64,000 nt of DNA from Epiperipatus broadwayi (GCA_028023455.1 JAQFVV010000207.1:60001-124000), one strand, 5' to 3'. Shown: positions 1-15,051, numbered from the stretch's first letter. The notes: a model not told the origin generated them from the letters alone. Numbers and translations are program-made.

Positions 1-1290
1 AAACTGGCTTCTGTTGCAGCTATAGAACTTTTTTGCAAATTAATGTGGAAACGTTTGTCTTTGCATTTTTGTAAAAACATTTCCAAATGTCTTAAATGCT
101 CTCTTGGGTTTTTCAACACAATTATGACATAATCCATATAAATGGCAATCAAACACTTGATTTCATGTGATAATACTCTGTCCAGACACTTCAACAACCC
201 TGCCCCACTGTTCCTTAAATCCAAATGGCATTCTGTTAAATTGATAAGATATGCCATTATATCTGAAAGCTGTATATTTGTGGTCTTCTGGGTGTATTTT
301 AATCTGCCAATAACTGGCCATCAGGTCTAATGTCGAAAAAATTTCTTTACCATGGAACCGATTTAATAATTTGTTCATTGTTGGAAGCACATTTTGGTCA
401 GGCCAGGTGATTCTATTTAGCTGTCTTGCATCTAAGCATAACCTTACTGATCCATCTTTTTTTCTTCACCATCACCAATGGGTTATTATAAGGTGATGAT
501 CCCTTCATTATAATTCCCCATTCTTACATCTGTGACAATTGTTTTTCAACCTCTGTTCGATATTGATGAGGTACCGGATACGATCGTGTCTGATATGGCA
601 TGCCCATCTATAATCTTGATTTGATGTGCATATCCTTTAATTACCCTGGTCTATCCAAAAAATTTTCACTATACTTTTCTAATATTTTTTTCACTGTCTT
701 TTCCCATCTCCTTTTATCTGTTTCCTCCTTATTCCATTCTTCCACTTGTGCTGTCTCTGTCTTGCTTCGTATACTACATACTTCTTTTGGCAGTGTCTTT
801 TCTTTTGATTTAAATTCTATTATCTCTCCCTCACATGTGATACTGCCTCTCTATAGTTAATCAAATACTCTGTTTTATGCATAAAATTTGACCCTGATAT
901 ATCGTTTCGTGTACAAGTCCTTTCAATATCAACAAAACATGTTGTATCTCTCTCTTTCCCACTCTTACTCATATCCATACTTGTTTTGTCTCTTATTATT
1001 GACCAATGTTACTAGGGTCTTTCTCACTGATAGAGTTCAAATATCATGGGTTTGTTGTATCATCCATGTGTATACAGTCACAGACATGATTGATCATTTG
1101 ACTACCAGAGTCAAACAATGCATACACTTCATATTGTAATTTTCAGGAATTTATGGGATGCAAACTTTCTGGTCTCATTATCCCATTCACAAATCAGATT
1201 ATCTACTCTTTTCATTTCACCTGTCATAGCCTTAATATCTTTCTAATTTATATACTTCATTTGGTTTTTATTTTATTATTTATCTTTTAT
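1..1290 (-). pseudogene. Ty3/Gypsy LTR retrotransposon pol fragment (protease + RT), broken
   Basis: Antisense remnant of a Ty3/Gypsy polyprotein cut by the window edge. The aspartic protease active site reads ALFDSGS, with DSG at about 1104-1112. The N-terminal part of RT lies at about 560-390, with a typical PYNNPLVMVKKKDGS stretch. From 390 down to 215 comes the FSTLDL...YWQI region followed by the FNRMPFGF box. A one-base frameshift follows at about 215. In the next frame the catalytic box reads YMDY rather than YxDD at about 70-85, so the second catalytic aspartate is lost. Further stops lie between protease and RT. Family features are established knowledge; the breaks are seen directly. 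RNase H and integrase would lie beyond base 1. The element is dead, and no envelope-like ORF is visible. Confidence 0.85.
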
Positions 1291-2931
1291 TAGTACATTT
1301 GCTCCTCCTGCTGTCACTTTACCTTATGAGCTACTTTATTTCCATCATTTTGCTTATTTTTTTTCCTACATATGCAAAACAAAAAAAAACACTACTTTTT
1401 TTTTGAAACACATTAAAAATATATTTTTCTATTATTTTACTCCTATCTCAGGATGTGGTTATGGTTGAAGCCTTGAGTTGGGTCACCATTGCAACATCCA
1501 CCATATAATTAGGGTTCCTTTATGAGTTAACTACCCATAGTCAGTGACCAAATTACGTTCAATCTATTTAATTTTTTGTTAGAAAATTTCAGTAAGATTT
1601 AATGGATGCAATTATCTTTCCTGGTCACACAACATCCTTTCACTTAATGTAACTATCATAATAATGGTGAAAAGTAGGCCAGCTTTTAATTTATTTGAAA
1701 AGGTGGCAGGATTCTGCATCAGAATCCATTGGCCAAACCCCTTTTATTTTTTTTAGTTACGATAAAATTATTCGGAATATTCAGAGGATTGCATTTTCTG
1801 TACAGCATTGGCAACTTATTTAATCAAATTATAATAATGGCTAAGTTGTAATGAAATTCAAATAATAACTAAATAACAATGTAAGTCATATTTAAATTTA
1901 TTAATACAAATCAAAATATTTAATATTATCAAGAGAAGAAAATATAAAAACAAATAGGGATTAAAACTACTGCTAATATTTTATTTTAATTGGTGTAGCT
2001 CATGGCAACAGTTTATCACACTTAAGAGTCTAAGAAAAATGATCACTAGTATTGCAATTAATAAGAGTTACTTACCGGTAGGTGGATTTATCTTGGAAGA
2101 GATCCACTGTTCAATATTCTGGTAATTCACAAGTCTTCGTGGTTTCATATACTTAGGTAGTTCATGACATCAGGTCAAAAGCAACACCGGCAAAAGAATT
2201 TCTTCTACTCACACATCTTAATATGATTCAACATATTAGTAAGAGTAGTTTTGCACACTTTTCATAATTTCTCCACGTTCACCTTTACTTTTTCCTGCAG
2301 AAATGAAGATCTAAGAATGCTGTTGCATGATGTGTTTTTTATAGTCCTTATTTATTTTAGTCTCTCTGTGCAACTCATGTTGACATCTCTTAATTTAGAC
2401 CAAATTTAATGTAATTTATCCTACAAAGTTTTTCTTTTATTTTTGGGTCTCCATCTTTAATTACTGAAGGAATGCTGCGATTTTAATTTATATACTGATA
2501 ATGGCTTCATGATAAAGGTTTGTTTTATCTCTACAAAAATACAAAGTAGTTTCCCTTTTTGTTTTTATTATATTCTTTATATCTCTTCTCTCTTTTAAAT
2601 TTCTTTTAGCATATACAATAATATCTACACCCACATTGTTTAAATTAAATTGATCAGATATTTAAATATTTTTATTAGGAATTTATTAATTTAACTTCTA
2701 AATTGCCAATGCTATTTGTACTAGGATAAAATAAGTAGAATAAAATGAAACATATTTCCTTATTTTATATTAAATTTATTATATATGTAAGTGCAAAAAA
2801 GCTTACATTCTTAAGTGATATATACTCTATCTATTTATCTATTACCAGCTTTAATTTTGCAGCAATTTTAGTAAAAAAATATCAAAAGAACTAATGTACT
2901 AGTTAACTGCTTTTAAAAGTGCCACCTAGTG
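1291..2931. other. A+T-rich non-coding stretch next to the antisense Ty3 element
   Basis: No ORF with recognisable homology. Given the orientation of the pol fragment to the left, its gag, primer-binding site and 5' LTR should fall here, but I could not identify a zinc knuckle, a capsid motif or an LTR boundary. Slightly more G+C-rich text at about 1440-1730 and 2060-2320 could be decayed element sequence. The rest is poly-A/T rich. Confidence 0.4.
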
Positions 2932-5655
<2,724 letters not shown>

Positions 5656-6112
5656 TAATTATAATTAAAATAATAAATTTAACGGTTTACAAACTATTAC
5701 AAACAATCCTTGAAGGAGCATGAATTTTGTTATACATGTAAAAAGTAAAAATAATGGTGATTTAATATCTCCTTCAGTTTTCTTTGATCACAAAAAAACA
5801 TGTAAATATAAATTTAAATTTGATTTTGAAAATGTAAAAATTCTTCATGAAGACAGAAACCATAGTAAAAGAAAAATTAAAGAGGCAATTTTTATAAACA
5901 AGAATAAAATGCATTTAATAAATCGACAAGCTGCTAACATTAAAATACAAGATTCGTGGAATTTGAATTGATGACATTTGCTTCCGCTTTTGTTTTTGAA
6001 TTTAATGACAGTTGAGGCAGGTTTAAGAAATTAACCAAAAGTACTTTTGCAGATTTAAGGATTGTTTGTAATAGTTTGTAAACTGTTAAATTTATTATTT
6101 CAATTATAATTA
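5656..6112 (+). mobile_element. Element with 59-bp terminal inverted repeats around a GIY-YIG-like ORF
   Basis: The left arm (5656-5714) and right arm (6054-6112) are inverted copies of about 59 bp with only about three mismatches. Both contain the core GTTTACAAACTATTACAAAC in the left-arm orientation. They enclose 339 bp, most of it a single 83-codon ORF starting six bases after the left arm. The arms are far too long and too similar to be chance. A target-site duplication is not obvious; both outer flanks are T/A-rich. It could be a decayed Penelope-like element with inverted terminal repeats, since that class is known for variable terminal repeats. It could also be a foldback element that captured a nuclease fragment. 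I cannot decide between these. Confidence 0.7.
5720..5971 (+). CDS. GIY-YIG nuclease C-terminal-like ORF (Penelope-like element remnant)
   Basis: An 83-codon uninterrupted ORF, lysine-rich and basic. Residues about 33-60 read FDFENVKILHEDRNHSKRKI followed by KEAIFINK. This resembles the C-terminal half of the GIY-YIG endonuclease domain of Penelope-like elements, where an F-(x)n-V-K-I-L segment, a basic R-K-I-x-E-A-I helix with a conserved glutamate, an asparagine and a late tryptophan occur in that order. The GIY and YIG strands themselves are not present upstream, because a TGA lies three codons before the ATG, inside the left inverted repeat. As it stands it would lack half of the catalytic fold. 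It may be a neutral remnant; the open frame in such A+T-rich DNA is nonetheless notable. Assignment rests on pattern resemblance only. Confidence 0.5.
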   Translation: MNFVIHVKSKNNGDLISPSVFFDHKKTCKYKFKFDFENVKILHEDRNHSKRKIKEAIFINKNKMHLINRQAANIKIQDSWNLN

Positions 6113-6317
6113 CAATTTTGTTTTTAATTAATGGACGTTTTATTTATTTTATATATATATATATAAAGTATAATAATTATCATGGCTAAATGGGTTTGTA
6201 ATTAATCATTAAAAAACAGTCAACTCTTAGACAATTCAAATATCAATAACAATCAGCAATTTCAAACTGTTATCAAGGCAACCTCCTTTAAACAATACTG
6301 TTGCCTATGGAAGCATA

Positions 6318-6405
6318 TGAGGTTCAGATATTTTCCTCTGTTGGTTGTGGTAGAATAAGTCAAAGGAGACATTGATCAGTACAGAAATTTATGATACACA
6401 ACATG
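6318..6405 (+). repeat. Dispersed repeat, copy 1 (second copy at 14,733)
   Basis: The segment beginning GAGGTTCAGATATTTTCC and continuing through TGTGGTAGAATAAGTCA is clearly similar to 14,733-14,805, including the spacing to a later TTGA(C/T)C block. It lies just upstream of the + strand Ty3/Gypsy coding remnant, so it could be part of that element's 5' LTR or leader, with the second copy a solo relic. No TG...CA ends are visible, so this remains a guess. Confidence 0.45.
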
Positions 6406-6599
6406 GTTGGACTCAAATAACTTGAAAACCTGCAGCATAGTAATGTTTGTCACACTTCAGAATAATATGAAGTGTGCAGCAAAGTGGTTTTTGGTATAAC
6501 AAAGAATATTTATTTTGGTAACATATATTGTTTTTATGGTTTTTTATATAGGTTCATGTTTGAAAAAATCAATACTGAAATATATGCTAGGAAGGTAAT

Positions 6600-9500
6600 A
6601 GTTAGAATAAAAGCAAAAAACAAAACAGTCATGGAAAGATAGTAGTTTGATGAATTATATGGTTAGGATGAGGGTCTGGTATAGAGAAACAAAATATTAC
6701 CAGACACACCGAAAGAAATGTGAATGATGGAAAAGGTTATGGAAAGGCTGCAAGAAATGCAGGCAAATATAGATCCTAAGTTCTAAAATATAGATTTAAA
6801 AAATTTCAAAACATAAAATTAAAATAAAAAGTAACTTTGAATTAAAGATGTGAAAGATGTAACTGAACATGGAAGCCAGATTCTAAAAAGAAATTGAAAG
6901 AAATAAAATTGTAAATGTAGAGTCTCCTCATGAAGGGTAGATGGAGAGATATCACTGGGCTCAACATAGTATAAATCATTTTGTAAAAATTAGGCTTTTC
7001 AAAAATCAGGCTGGGGAAGCTGCAATGGAATGTATAAATACTTTACAGAAATATTTTAATATAAATCTCATGTCCAAAAAGAGCAAGTTAGTGATAGCTT
7101 GTAATCTTCAAGGAGATGCAAAGATTAAAGTCGAATTGACTACTTCACCAACCTTTCAAAAATATAAAGAGGTCATAAATGGATAATTTTTGATCAGAAG
7201 AATGCATGTAAATCATCAGATACCACTTCATGCTGGAGTTTAAAGTTGACAGTGGAGAGGGGTACTGAAAAGATACAATATAACAGAGAGTCATAATTTT
7301 CCCTTGAAAATAGAGTATATGTTGCTAAGGGCAGGTAAGAAGTCTACAGAAGATGTGGATAAATTATTAAATGTGACTGACATGAGTGCACTCAATTAAC
7401 AGCCTAAATTATTGGCCAAAATACCAAAGGCAAAAACGCTATGGATGCTAGAAATAATAGGAAACATTAAACATGACATGGAGAGATAAATAAAGACAGG
7501 GAAAGAAATAGAATAGTGAAAATGACACTTTGTCTACAGTATAAAAAGAAAGGTATAGAGAAATGGAAGGAAGCTATGACAAATCATGCCATGTTTTAAG
7601 ATTGGAGAAAGAAAAAAGGGAAACCCCAAAGTGATGAAGCCAAAGAAATTATTGAGAGCACCATGTTACACCTAACAGATATTTCCCAATGTAAGATTAG
7701 CATTCAAAGGAAGAATGGTAGATGCATTGGTAGATTCTAGCAGTAAAATTTCAATTTTGGAGCAAAGGTAGTCAGAAAATATTAAATCATCAAACTAATA
7801 TATAAAAACTGCCATTAAACTCCATATATGTAACCATGGCCACAAATATAAGGCAAAACTATCACCAAAACAAATTTGGGCAGAATTGCAAATTAATGAA
7901 GGATGGATATCACATGTATTTTTAATCATGGAGGATTTTATGTACAACATGTTATTAGGGTCTAATTTTTTCATAAAGATAAGTGTATTCTAAATTATGC
8001 TAAGGGACAAATCATATGTAATAATAAAGTTCTAATGTTTTTTTTTTATCACCAATTGATATCAGATACCACAATAACTTAAAAGATTAATGAATCTAAA
8101 TTGGTACCAATGAGTGAAAAGAAGTATTAAAGTCCATTCTTGAAAAATATAATGTGGTATTTTCAGACATTCCTGAAGTCATCAAAGATTTTGAGCAGAA
8201 AATTATATTGACTCAAGGTCACCCATTTCACGCAAATTCTTACCCAATCCTGCACCAATATAAGGAACAAGTGGAGTAACAATTCAAGCAACTGATAACA
8301 ACTCAAGCAACTGATGGAGTGGAGTGTCATTTCAAAATGGCTTTTTGCAATATTTTAATCTTTTGGTGGTGATCAAATAAAAAGATGGAACAGTCAGGCT
8401 ATGCCTTGATGTAGGGAAGTTAATGAAGTAACAGTTCTGTATTGTAATATTTGTCCACCCAAGCAGCAACTGTTAATGAGATTTAAAGGAAAATGGTTTT
8501 TATTCTACTTTTGAACAAATGTCTAGTTATTGCTGAACAAATTCTATCCTGAGGATCATCAATATTATGGCATTGCAGGATGATGGGTGCTTGTATCAAT
8601 TTCCAATTGAATTGGATCACTTTTAGTTTAATAAATAATGGGGCTGAATTGTTACAATGATTAGATTAGATTCTATCTCTTGAAGTCAAATAAATAGTGA
8701 TTTTGTACATAGATGATGTAACTGTGGCATCTTCTATGATAGTAGATCAATGGATCATGTAGAATTATTCCTTTCTGAATGTATGAGAAAAGGAATTGAA
8801 GTCAACCTAAAAAGTACATTGATGATGAGTGAAATAAGCTATCAGGAAATTTGATTCCATCCTGATAAACTCATTGCCATTAAAGAAATTTCTTATATAT
8901 CTAAATCTAAGAAATAGATCTGTTCCTTTTTGGGATTATGTAATTTTTATAATAGCTTTTATGATCAATTTGCAGACAATATATAGATAGCATTTTCTAA
9001 GGTTATTGAGAAAAAATGCTCAATGAAAAAAGAGTAGGGGTTTTGAAAAGATAAAATTGGATTTTATGAAGCATGGAATGGTTTTTTTTTGGGATTTTAC
9101 AAAGTCATTCATTTTAAAAAACTGACTGTGGTAGATATAGATTGGAGATAACCTTATCTCAAATTCAGGATGGCAATCAGATACAAAAACTGGATTTCAT
9201 AAGCTGATTGCTCAAAAGCCCCAAAATCAATTATACAATAAAAAAAGCTTTGGCAATAGTTGGCATTTCAAAAATTTAGGTTACATTGCTGGAATCAAAA
9301 GAGATTATCATTACTGATCGTAAGAGTTTATAGTTTCACAGTTATTTGACAAATAGCTGGCTTGTGAGATGGAGCTTATTCTTACAGGAATTTAATTATA
9401 TGATTTGAGTATTATAAGGAATCCAAAAATATTATAGTGGGCATTCCAGTACAATTCACCCCTCAACATTTAAGTGTTGAAAATATTTACATAGCAAATA

Positions 9501-10780
9501 TTGCATTGAGAGCTGATAATAATGGAAGAAGACTTGGAGAAATTGGCAATATGACAGCATGTAAGATGGATGGTTAAAACAGGTAATTAGCAATTAGAAG
9601 ATGGTATCAGAGCATGAAAAAAGGGTAGGACAGCCAATTAACTGATATGGGCTAAAAAAAATCAGTACTTCAATATAAAATCCATGAAGGTATGAGTGAA
9701 GATTGGTTATTTTATACCATATGAGAGACACCCTTATCATATATATTCATGTTAATATGGGCACTATGGCACCCATAAAACAGAGCATTGAATCAAGAAA
9801 TGGTTTCATAAGCCCATAATGTAATAAAATCATTTCTGTAGTCAATAACTGTGACATTTGTCTGCATGTCAAACCAGTAGACAAATATCTCAGTCTAATG
9901 ACATCAATTATATCCAGAGACATGTCAAGAAATGATGGCGATTGATTTTTATGGCCTCTTACCTCCTTTAATTATAAAAAATATTTGATTGTAATGTATG
10001 ATTTGTTTTTTAAATTCATGGTGAGTTATGTTGTGCCTCAAGCCACTGCCTGTCTTACTATAAAAGTATTGGATAGTATACATTTGCTTATGGTAGAAAA
10101 CCAGAAGCACTCTTTTCTGATCATGTAACACCAGTCATGTCTTAAAGAATGGAATAGGTTGTTTAGAAACAGAGATTAAGCATGTTTTAAATTCTATCGG
10201 AAATTCTCATTCACATCCATGCAAATGTGTATTGCAGGAGTTACAATGATCATTTAGGATGTATATGGCAACTAACCATCAGGGTTAAGTCAAATGGGCC
10301 AAGAAAGTGATAATATAAATTGGTGAATGAACAAATTGAGTGGATTTTCATTTACTACATTACATTTAGGCAAACAGCCCAAAACTGTTCAAGGCAGCTT
10401 TACCTATGATTAAAAAACAATAAACAGAGAGGCAGATTGTGAGGGGTACATTCTACTTTAACTCAGATGAGTAAAAGGAGGAGTTAATGATTAGGAGTTT
10501 TTGTTTTGAAATACATGATAAAGTTATGATAAAAATTCCCCATGTGAGTGATCTCAATAGAAAGCTTTTAATGTATATGAAGGTCCATTTTTAATAAGAT
10601 GCCAGGGTAATAATGCTTTCTAGATGGATATTGGGCAAGAAATAAAAGGCAATCTTAACATTCCTTAAAACTGACATCATAAGTGCATCATATGCCTGAT
10701 GATTATTTGGTGATAAAAGAGAAAAGGAAGAATAGCAAGAGAAGGTAATGGGAGTCAAAGCAAGATTAAATCAGATGCAA
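6600..10780 (+). pseudogene. Ty3/Gypsy LTR retrotransposon gag-pol, near full length, heavily mutated
   Basis: Coding order and landmarks are recognisable across many stops and frameshifts. Gag capsid-like: an 81-codon open stretch at 6941-7186 with a GDAKIKVE segment. Protease: ALVDSSS with the active-site triplet DSS instead of D(S/T)G at 7733-7741. RT: a KDGTVRLCLD-like stretch at about 8380-8410 and an intact YIDDV box at 8706-8720. RNase H: ITDRKSL at about 9310-9330, then WLVRWSLFLQEFN. Integrase: a zinc-binding-like region with CDICLHVKP at about 9850-9880, a core region at about 9900-10,120, and a GPF-like module at about 10,580-10,640. This is the usual Ty3/Gypsy order with integrase after RNase H. 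RT keeps its catalytic pair but protease does not, and no frame is long enough to work. Confidence 0.88.
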
Positions 10781-11810
10781 CCATAAAGTTTTTTGTGTGT
10801 TGTCACTATTGGATCTCTGATAATCATATGTAGAATGTTATTATAGTTTACAAAGACCATAGAATGAGTAAAAGATTATTGAATGGGTAATTGAGTCATT
10901 AAAATGTATATCACCATTATCAGCAGGGGTATTGTGATAGGGATTAAGATTTGTACCCTTTACAAGGTATAAAGTATTTTAATATAAATAAGTTTCAGCC
11001 AAATATAAGATAAAAAGGGCTTGAAATAATTACAAAGTTGTCTGTGGATCAAAAGTTGTTTGTAAGCATGATATAAATTATATCTTATTTTGGCATTTTG
11101 TTTTATTGTGATACAAAATTTTCTTTTAAAATTTAGAATGTTTTTTTTAAAGATAAAACTTTTTTAAAATTATATTTAAACTTTATAAAATAAGAGAAGA
11201 GTGTCACTAATTCATATACTAAGAATAATTACCTGAGCATTTTGTTAATTAGTATCAGGTAATTACATATGAATTTTTGTTAAATGGTATGTGGAATGTG
11301 ACTAATAATAACATTTTTGTTTTTATTTTTATTGAAATAAAATGATAAGGTACATAGGTATCCTGTAATGGAATGATTAATAAGATTTTTAAACAATCTT
11401 ATCAATGTAAAATAAATCATATACTGATTCAATGTACAAGATTTTTCTTTTGTTCATAGATGAATGAGGCAATCAAATCTTATTAAAAAAGTTTGTAATT
11501 ATATGCTATTTAACTACTCTGCTGTTAAATACAGTTAGATTTTGCTCCATTTTAATTCTCATTTGTGTTATTTATAGTTTATGGGCATTGTTTGTGCCAT
11601 TTCTTGGTCATTTTGGTCACTATTTCTTCATTTTAGGCTTATTTTATAGGAAATTTGAAATTTAAAATTTTAATTCTGAAAAAGTCTGCATGTAGTAATA
11701 TATTTTAGGGGGAAAGTCAATTTTTATTGCTGCATATTGATGTATAGGCCAGCCTCTTTTCTCTCATTGGATGGCTGCCAACTCTGAAAATTGTGCCACA
11801 GGTGTTTGTA
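10781..11810. other. Non-coding; possible 3' end of the Ty3 element
   Basis: No gene seen. A purine-rich AGCAGGGGTA at about 10,922-10,931 is followed by TTGTGATAGGG. That arrangement resembles a polypurine tract next to an LTR start (TG), but I could not find a matching LTR upstream of gag. The rest is A+T-rich and featureless. Confidence 0.35.
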
Positions 11811-12305
11811 AATGACAAAGTCAGAAATCTAAACAAAATGTTTTACACATTCATAATTGATTTTGAATGTAAATAAATATATTTATCATAACGTTTTACA
11901 TTCATAATTAAAATTTTACATTACTCTATTGAAGTATAAAGTTTATTCAAAAAATTTTAAATTTTACAAGGAAAATAAGTGTGGGGAAGTGACCACTCTT
12001 CAATCCAAGTGAATAAGATTGACCACTACTGAGCTTAATTTGATTATCAGGCATTTCTAAATGACAAAATCAGAAATCAAATTAATGTGTTTTACATGTT
12101 CATAATTGATTTTGAATGTAAATAAATATATTTATCATAATTGTTGATATTTAGAATTAAGATTTTACATTGCTTTATCAAAATATAAAGTTTGATTTAA
12201 AAATTTTTTAATTTTACAAAAAAAAAAGTGTGGGAAAGTTATCGCTCTTCAAGAAAAGTGAATAATGTTGACTGCTACAGAACTGAATAATGAGACACCA
12301 GCATT
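11811..12305 (+). repeat. Old tandem duplication, unit about 249 bp
   Basis: Copy 1 (about 11,811-12,058) and copy 2 (about 12,060-12,305) align throughout: both start AATGACAAA(G/A)TCAGAAATC, share CATAATTGATTTTGAATGTA and end with a GTGTGGG(G/A)AAGT block and a CACTC/CGCTC motif. They differ by many substitutions and small indels, so the duplication is old. A weaker third copy probably extends to about 12,722, ending in TGAATGATGAGTCAGCATTT, which parallels TGAATAATGAGACACCAGCA at the end of copy 2. Confidence 0.8.
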
Positions 12306-12722
12306 TACATAGATTAGTTGAAACATAATTCTTATGTTTTATGGCTGGCTATTTTAAAAATATTTTTCTTATATTTTTCTTCAGTTATTAACATTATTTT
12401 TAATTTTGTGTTACATTTAACCAATTTGAATATAAAATTATTCAATTTTTAGCAGCTGAATTGAAACAATTCTGTGTATTTTAGATAAATATTTTATTAA
12501 TAGAAATCAACTGGAAATCAAACTAATGAATAATAGTTCTCAGATTTAAGTAATGGACCAATACAAAAATTAGACAAAGGTTTTACAAGTTGATGTTGAC
12601 ATCAAAAAGGTTAATGATTGTAGTATAAAGAAAATGAACGTTTTTTTGTATTAATTTTGTACAAGATAAAAAAAAGATAAAATGTTAATACTGACCACCT
12701 GAATGATGAGTCAGCATTTTTC

Positions 12723-13959
12723 TTTTATGTAAGGGAAGTATAAAAAATAACAGATATATACTTTTGCTTTATATGGGTGTCTCTTTGGCTGCTATTTCTT
12801 TGTTGTATTTATGTTTTCTGGTAGGAAGAAGAATAAACTTCTGTGGAGAAAAATTGAGATTTTCACTGAATGCTAAAGTGAAAACTTAAATTACACAGAG
12901 TTGAAAGAATTAACCAAGGGTTTTTGATAGAAGTAAACAGAGAAAAAGCAATTCTTGTAAATAAGTATTTTATGCCTGGTAAAATATATGTGCATTGTGA
13001 GTGAGATATACATAATTAATTACCAAGTAATAAATATAATGGAATAGAGAAAACAGAAGTATATCAAATTTGTCATCTGTATTAGCCATGTGATTATGTT
13101 ATTTCTGTTGATGTGTCTGATGTTTAATTTGCCAAAATGGAGTCCAGTGTAAACAGTAGATGAAAAAGGCATTAAAGATTCATGTGAACTATAAATACAT
13201 GGATTGCATGTTGTCAAAAGTTAGTCTAGAATTCATAGAAGAACAAGATTGCCTTTGATTTTAAAAGATATGAACATTATATGGTGAAAGGCACATAAAA
13301 ATTGCATATATATATATATAGAGAGAGAGAGGGGTAAGATTTTGTTGTTATAATCCTGGGTAATGAGATGAACATTTATCATTTATTTTGCTTTATTTCA
13401 ATTTGTGGTTTTTTTTTTATAATATTAATTTCATAACTGATTGTGAAATTTTGTTTTCTGTTATTTCTTTATTATGATATGAATAAAAGAATGTAAAAGG
13501 CTCATATATACGCGTGTGAATGTACGCCGTTTCACAGTTATAGATATATATGCACGAAGGGTAAATGAAAAAAAAAGATTTTAAATAAACTGGATGATTA
13601 TATTTATTGTAGAGCTGGCTAGTAGTAAAAGGGAATTTATTGTATAAATAATTCTTTATTTTATTTTTTATTCAGATTTCAGTAAAGACATATATAAAAT
13701 ATGTATTTGGGGAATATTGTAATTTTGTCAGATTTATTATTAATTGCTTGTTTACCGAAATTACATTTTAGAAAAAAATGTTTTGAAATAAATTGAATTA
13801 ATTAAATATATAGTTTGGCGGTCAGTCCTTTCCATAACTTGTAATTAAATATTATAAGTGAATATTGCCAAGGATTAATAACATTCTGCGTCTATTTTCA
13901 ATTGTTTATGAATACCACTTACACTGAGAGTTAGAATATGATGTTGAGTTAGTATAGAG
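12723..13959. other. Non-coding, with a short (AT)n(AG)n run
   Basis: No supported gene. A mixed dinucleotide run, TATATATATATA passing into GAGAGAGAGA, lies at about 13,306-13,332. The remaining sequence is A+T-rich with short chance ORFs only. Confidence 0.4.
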
Positions 13960-14435
13960 CAGGGGTGGCCAATTTTTGTATTCAAAAATCTACTTTTTAT
14001 TTTAAAAATGTTTTGCGATCGATTTGTTGTCATAGGCGATCGACTTGTCATAGGCGTAATCTAAGTGGAGGAAGGTGTGAAATACATACCATTTTTATAT
14101 ATTTACCTAATAAAAAATAACAATTATTTAACGGGCAAAAAAACTCATGTCGGGGGGAGGGGGATTAAAGCAACATGAGTAATTATTAACAATATTTATT
14201 AATTCAAATTAGCTACATTAAATCAAGATTTAAAATATAGTGAATTTCACCTGTCCAGAATTGAAAAAAAATTAGAACAAAAACAAAAATAACAAAAAAA
14301 CTTGAAAATCTTGACTTAATTTGTTTCACTCGTTACCCGACAGCTCTTACCAGATTGGCCTCGCGATCGATCAAAAATGGCTTTGCGATCGACCGGTAGA
14401 TCACGATCGACTTCTTGGAGATCTCTGCTATAGAG
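13952..14435. mobile_element. Non-autonomous hAT-type element (MITE) with target-site duplication
   Basis: The element proper is 13,960-14,427 (468 bp). The left end CAGGGGTGGCCAA is a typical hAT terminus. The right end TTGGAGATCTCTG matches its inverse at 9 of 13 positions. The flanks are an 8-bp duplication, GTATAGAG (13,952-13,959) and CTATAGAG (14,428-14,435), with one mismatch; 8 bp is the hallmark of hAT insertion. The motif CGATCG occurs twice near the left end (14,016 and 14,037) and three times near the right end (14,364, 14,386 and 14,404), and is probably a subterminal transposase-binding repeat. There is no transposase ORF, so mobility would need an autonomous relative. CpG is well preserved here compared with the surroundings. 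Confidence 0.88.
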
Positions 14436-14732
14436 GATTGCCAAACTGGGAGTTAAAGCGAGTTTTCTTTATATGTATTTCCTCATATTTAGTTTAGAAT
14501 TGACACTTAAGGCTGATAAAATAATTTGACCTTATAAATATGCCTTGAGTAAGTTGAAGCAAAATATGTATTAGTTTCCATATAATTATAGATACACGCA
14601 AGATGGCTGGGAAATTTAACTAAATAACATTAGTTCTGTTATCTTTATTATATAAATTCAGAATAGAGAAGTTATTATTTTTAATAAAGACCTTTAAATA
14701 TATATATAAAATAATATTTTCGATTGAAGCAT

Positions 14733-14805
14733 TTGAAGTTCGGATATTTTCCACAGTCTGTTATGGTAGACTAAATCACACAGAAACGTTGACCGGTATA
14801 ATATT
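14733..14805 (+). repeat. Dispersed repeat, copy 2 (see 6,318)
   Basis: Starts GAAGTTCGGATATTTTCC and continues with TATGGTAGACTAAATCACAC, matching the copy at 6,318-6,405 with scattered substitutions. Candidate solo LTR fragment or unclassified interspersed repeat. Confidence 0.45.
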
Positions 14806-15051
14806 GAGTAAATACTTACGTCTAAACCTGAAATATTGCATTAATTTTTTTTTTCCAATTTCATCTTGACATCTTTTGAATTCTGAAAAAAATATTAGTA
14901 GTTATAAAAATTAAATATATATTTTATATTTATTAATAAAAATATCATGGAAATAAGAAAATTATACTTGAAATTATATATTCAATTTTCTAAATAAGTA
15001 AAAGAATAACGTTTGTCTTAACTATCAAAGCAATACATTTTTACTTAACAG

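Noticed and set aside
600-1139. Two + strand ORFs of 83-86 codons
   Set aside because: They lie antisense over the Ty3/Gypsy protease-RT region, where the minus strand carries the recognisable motifs.
10920-10945. Polypurine tract and LTR start of the + strand Ty3 element
   Set aside because: Looks plausible, but no matching upstream LTR was found, so not called as a feature.
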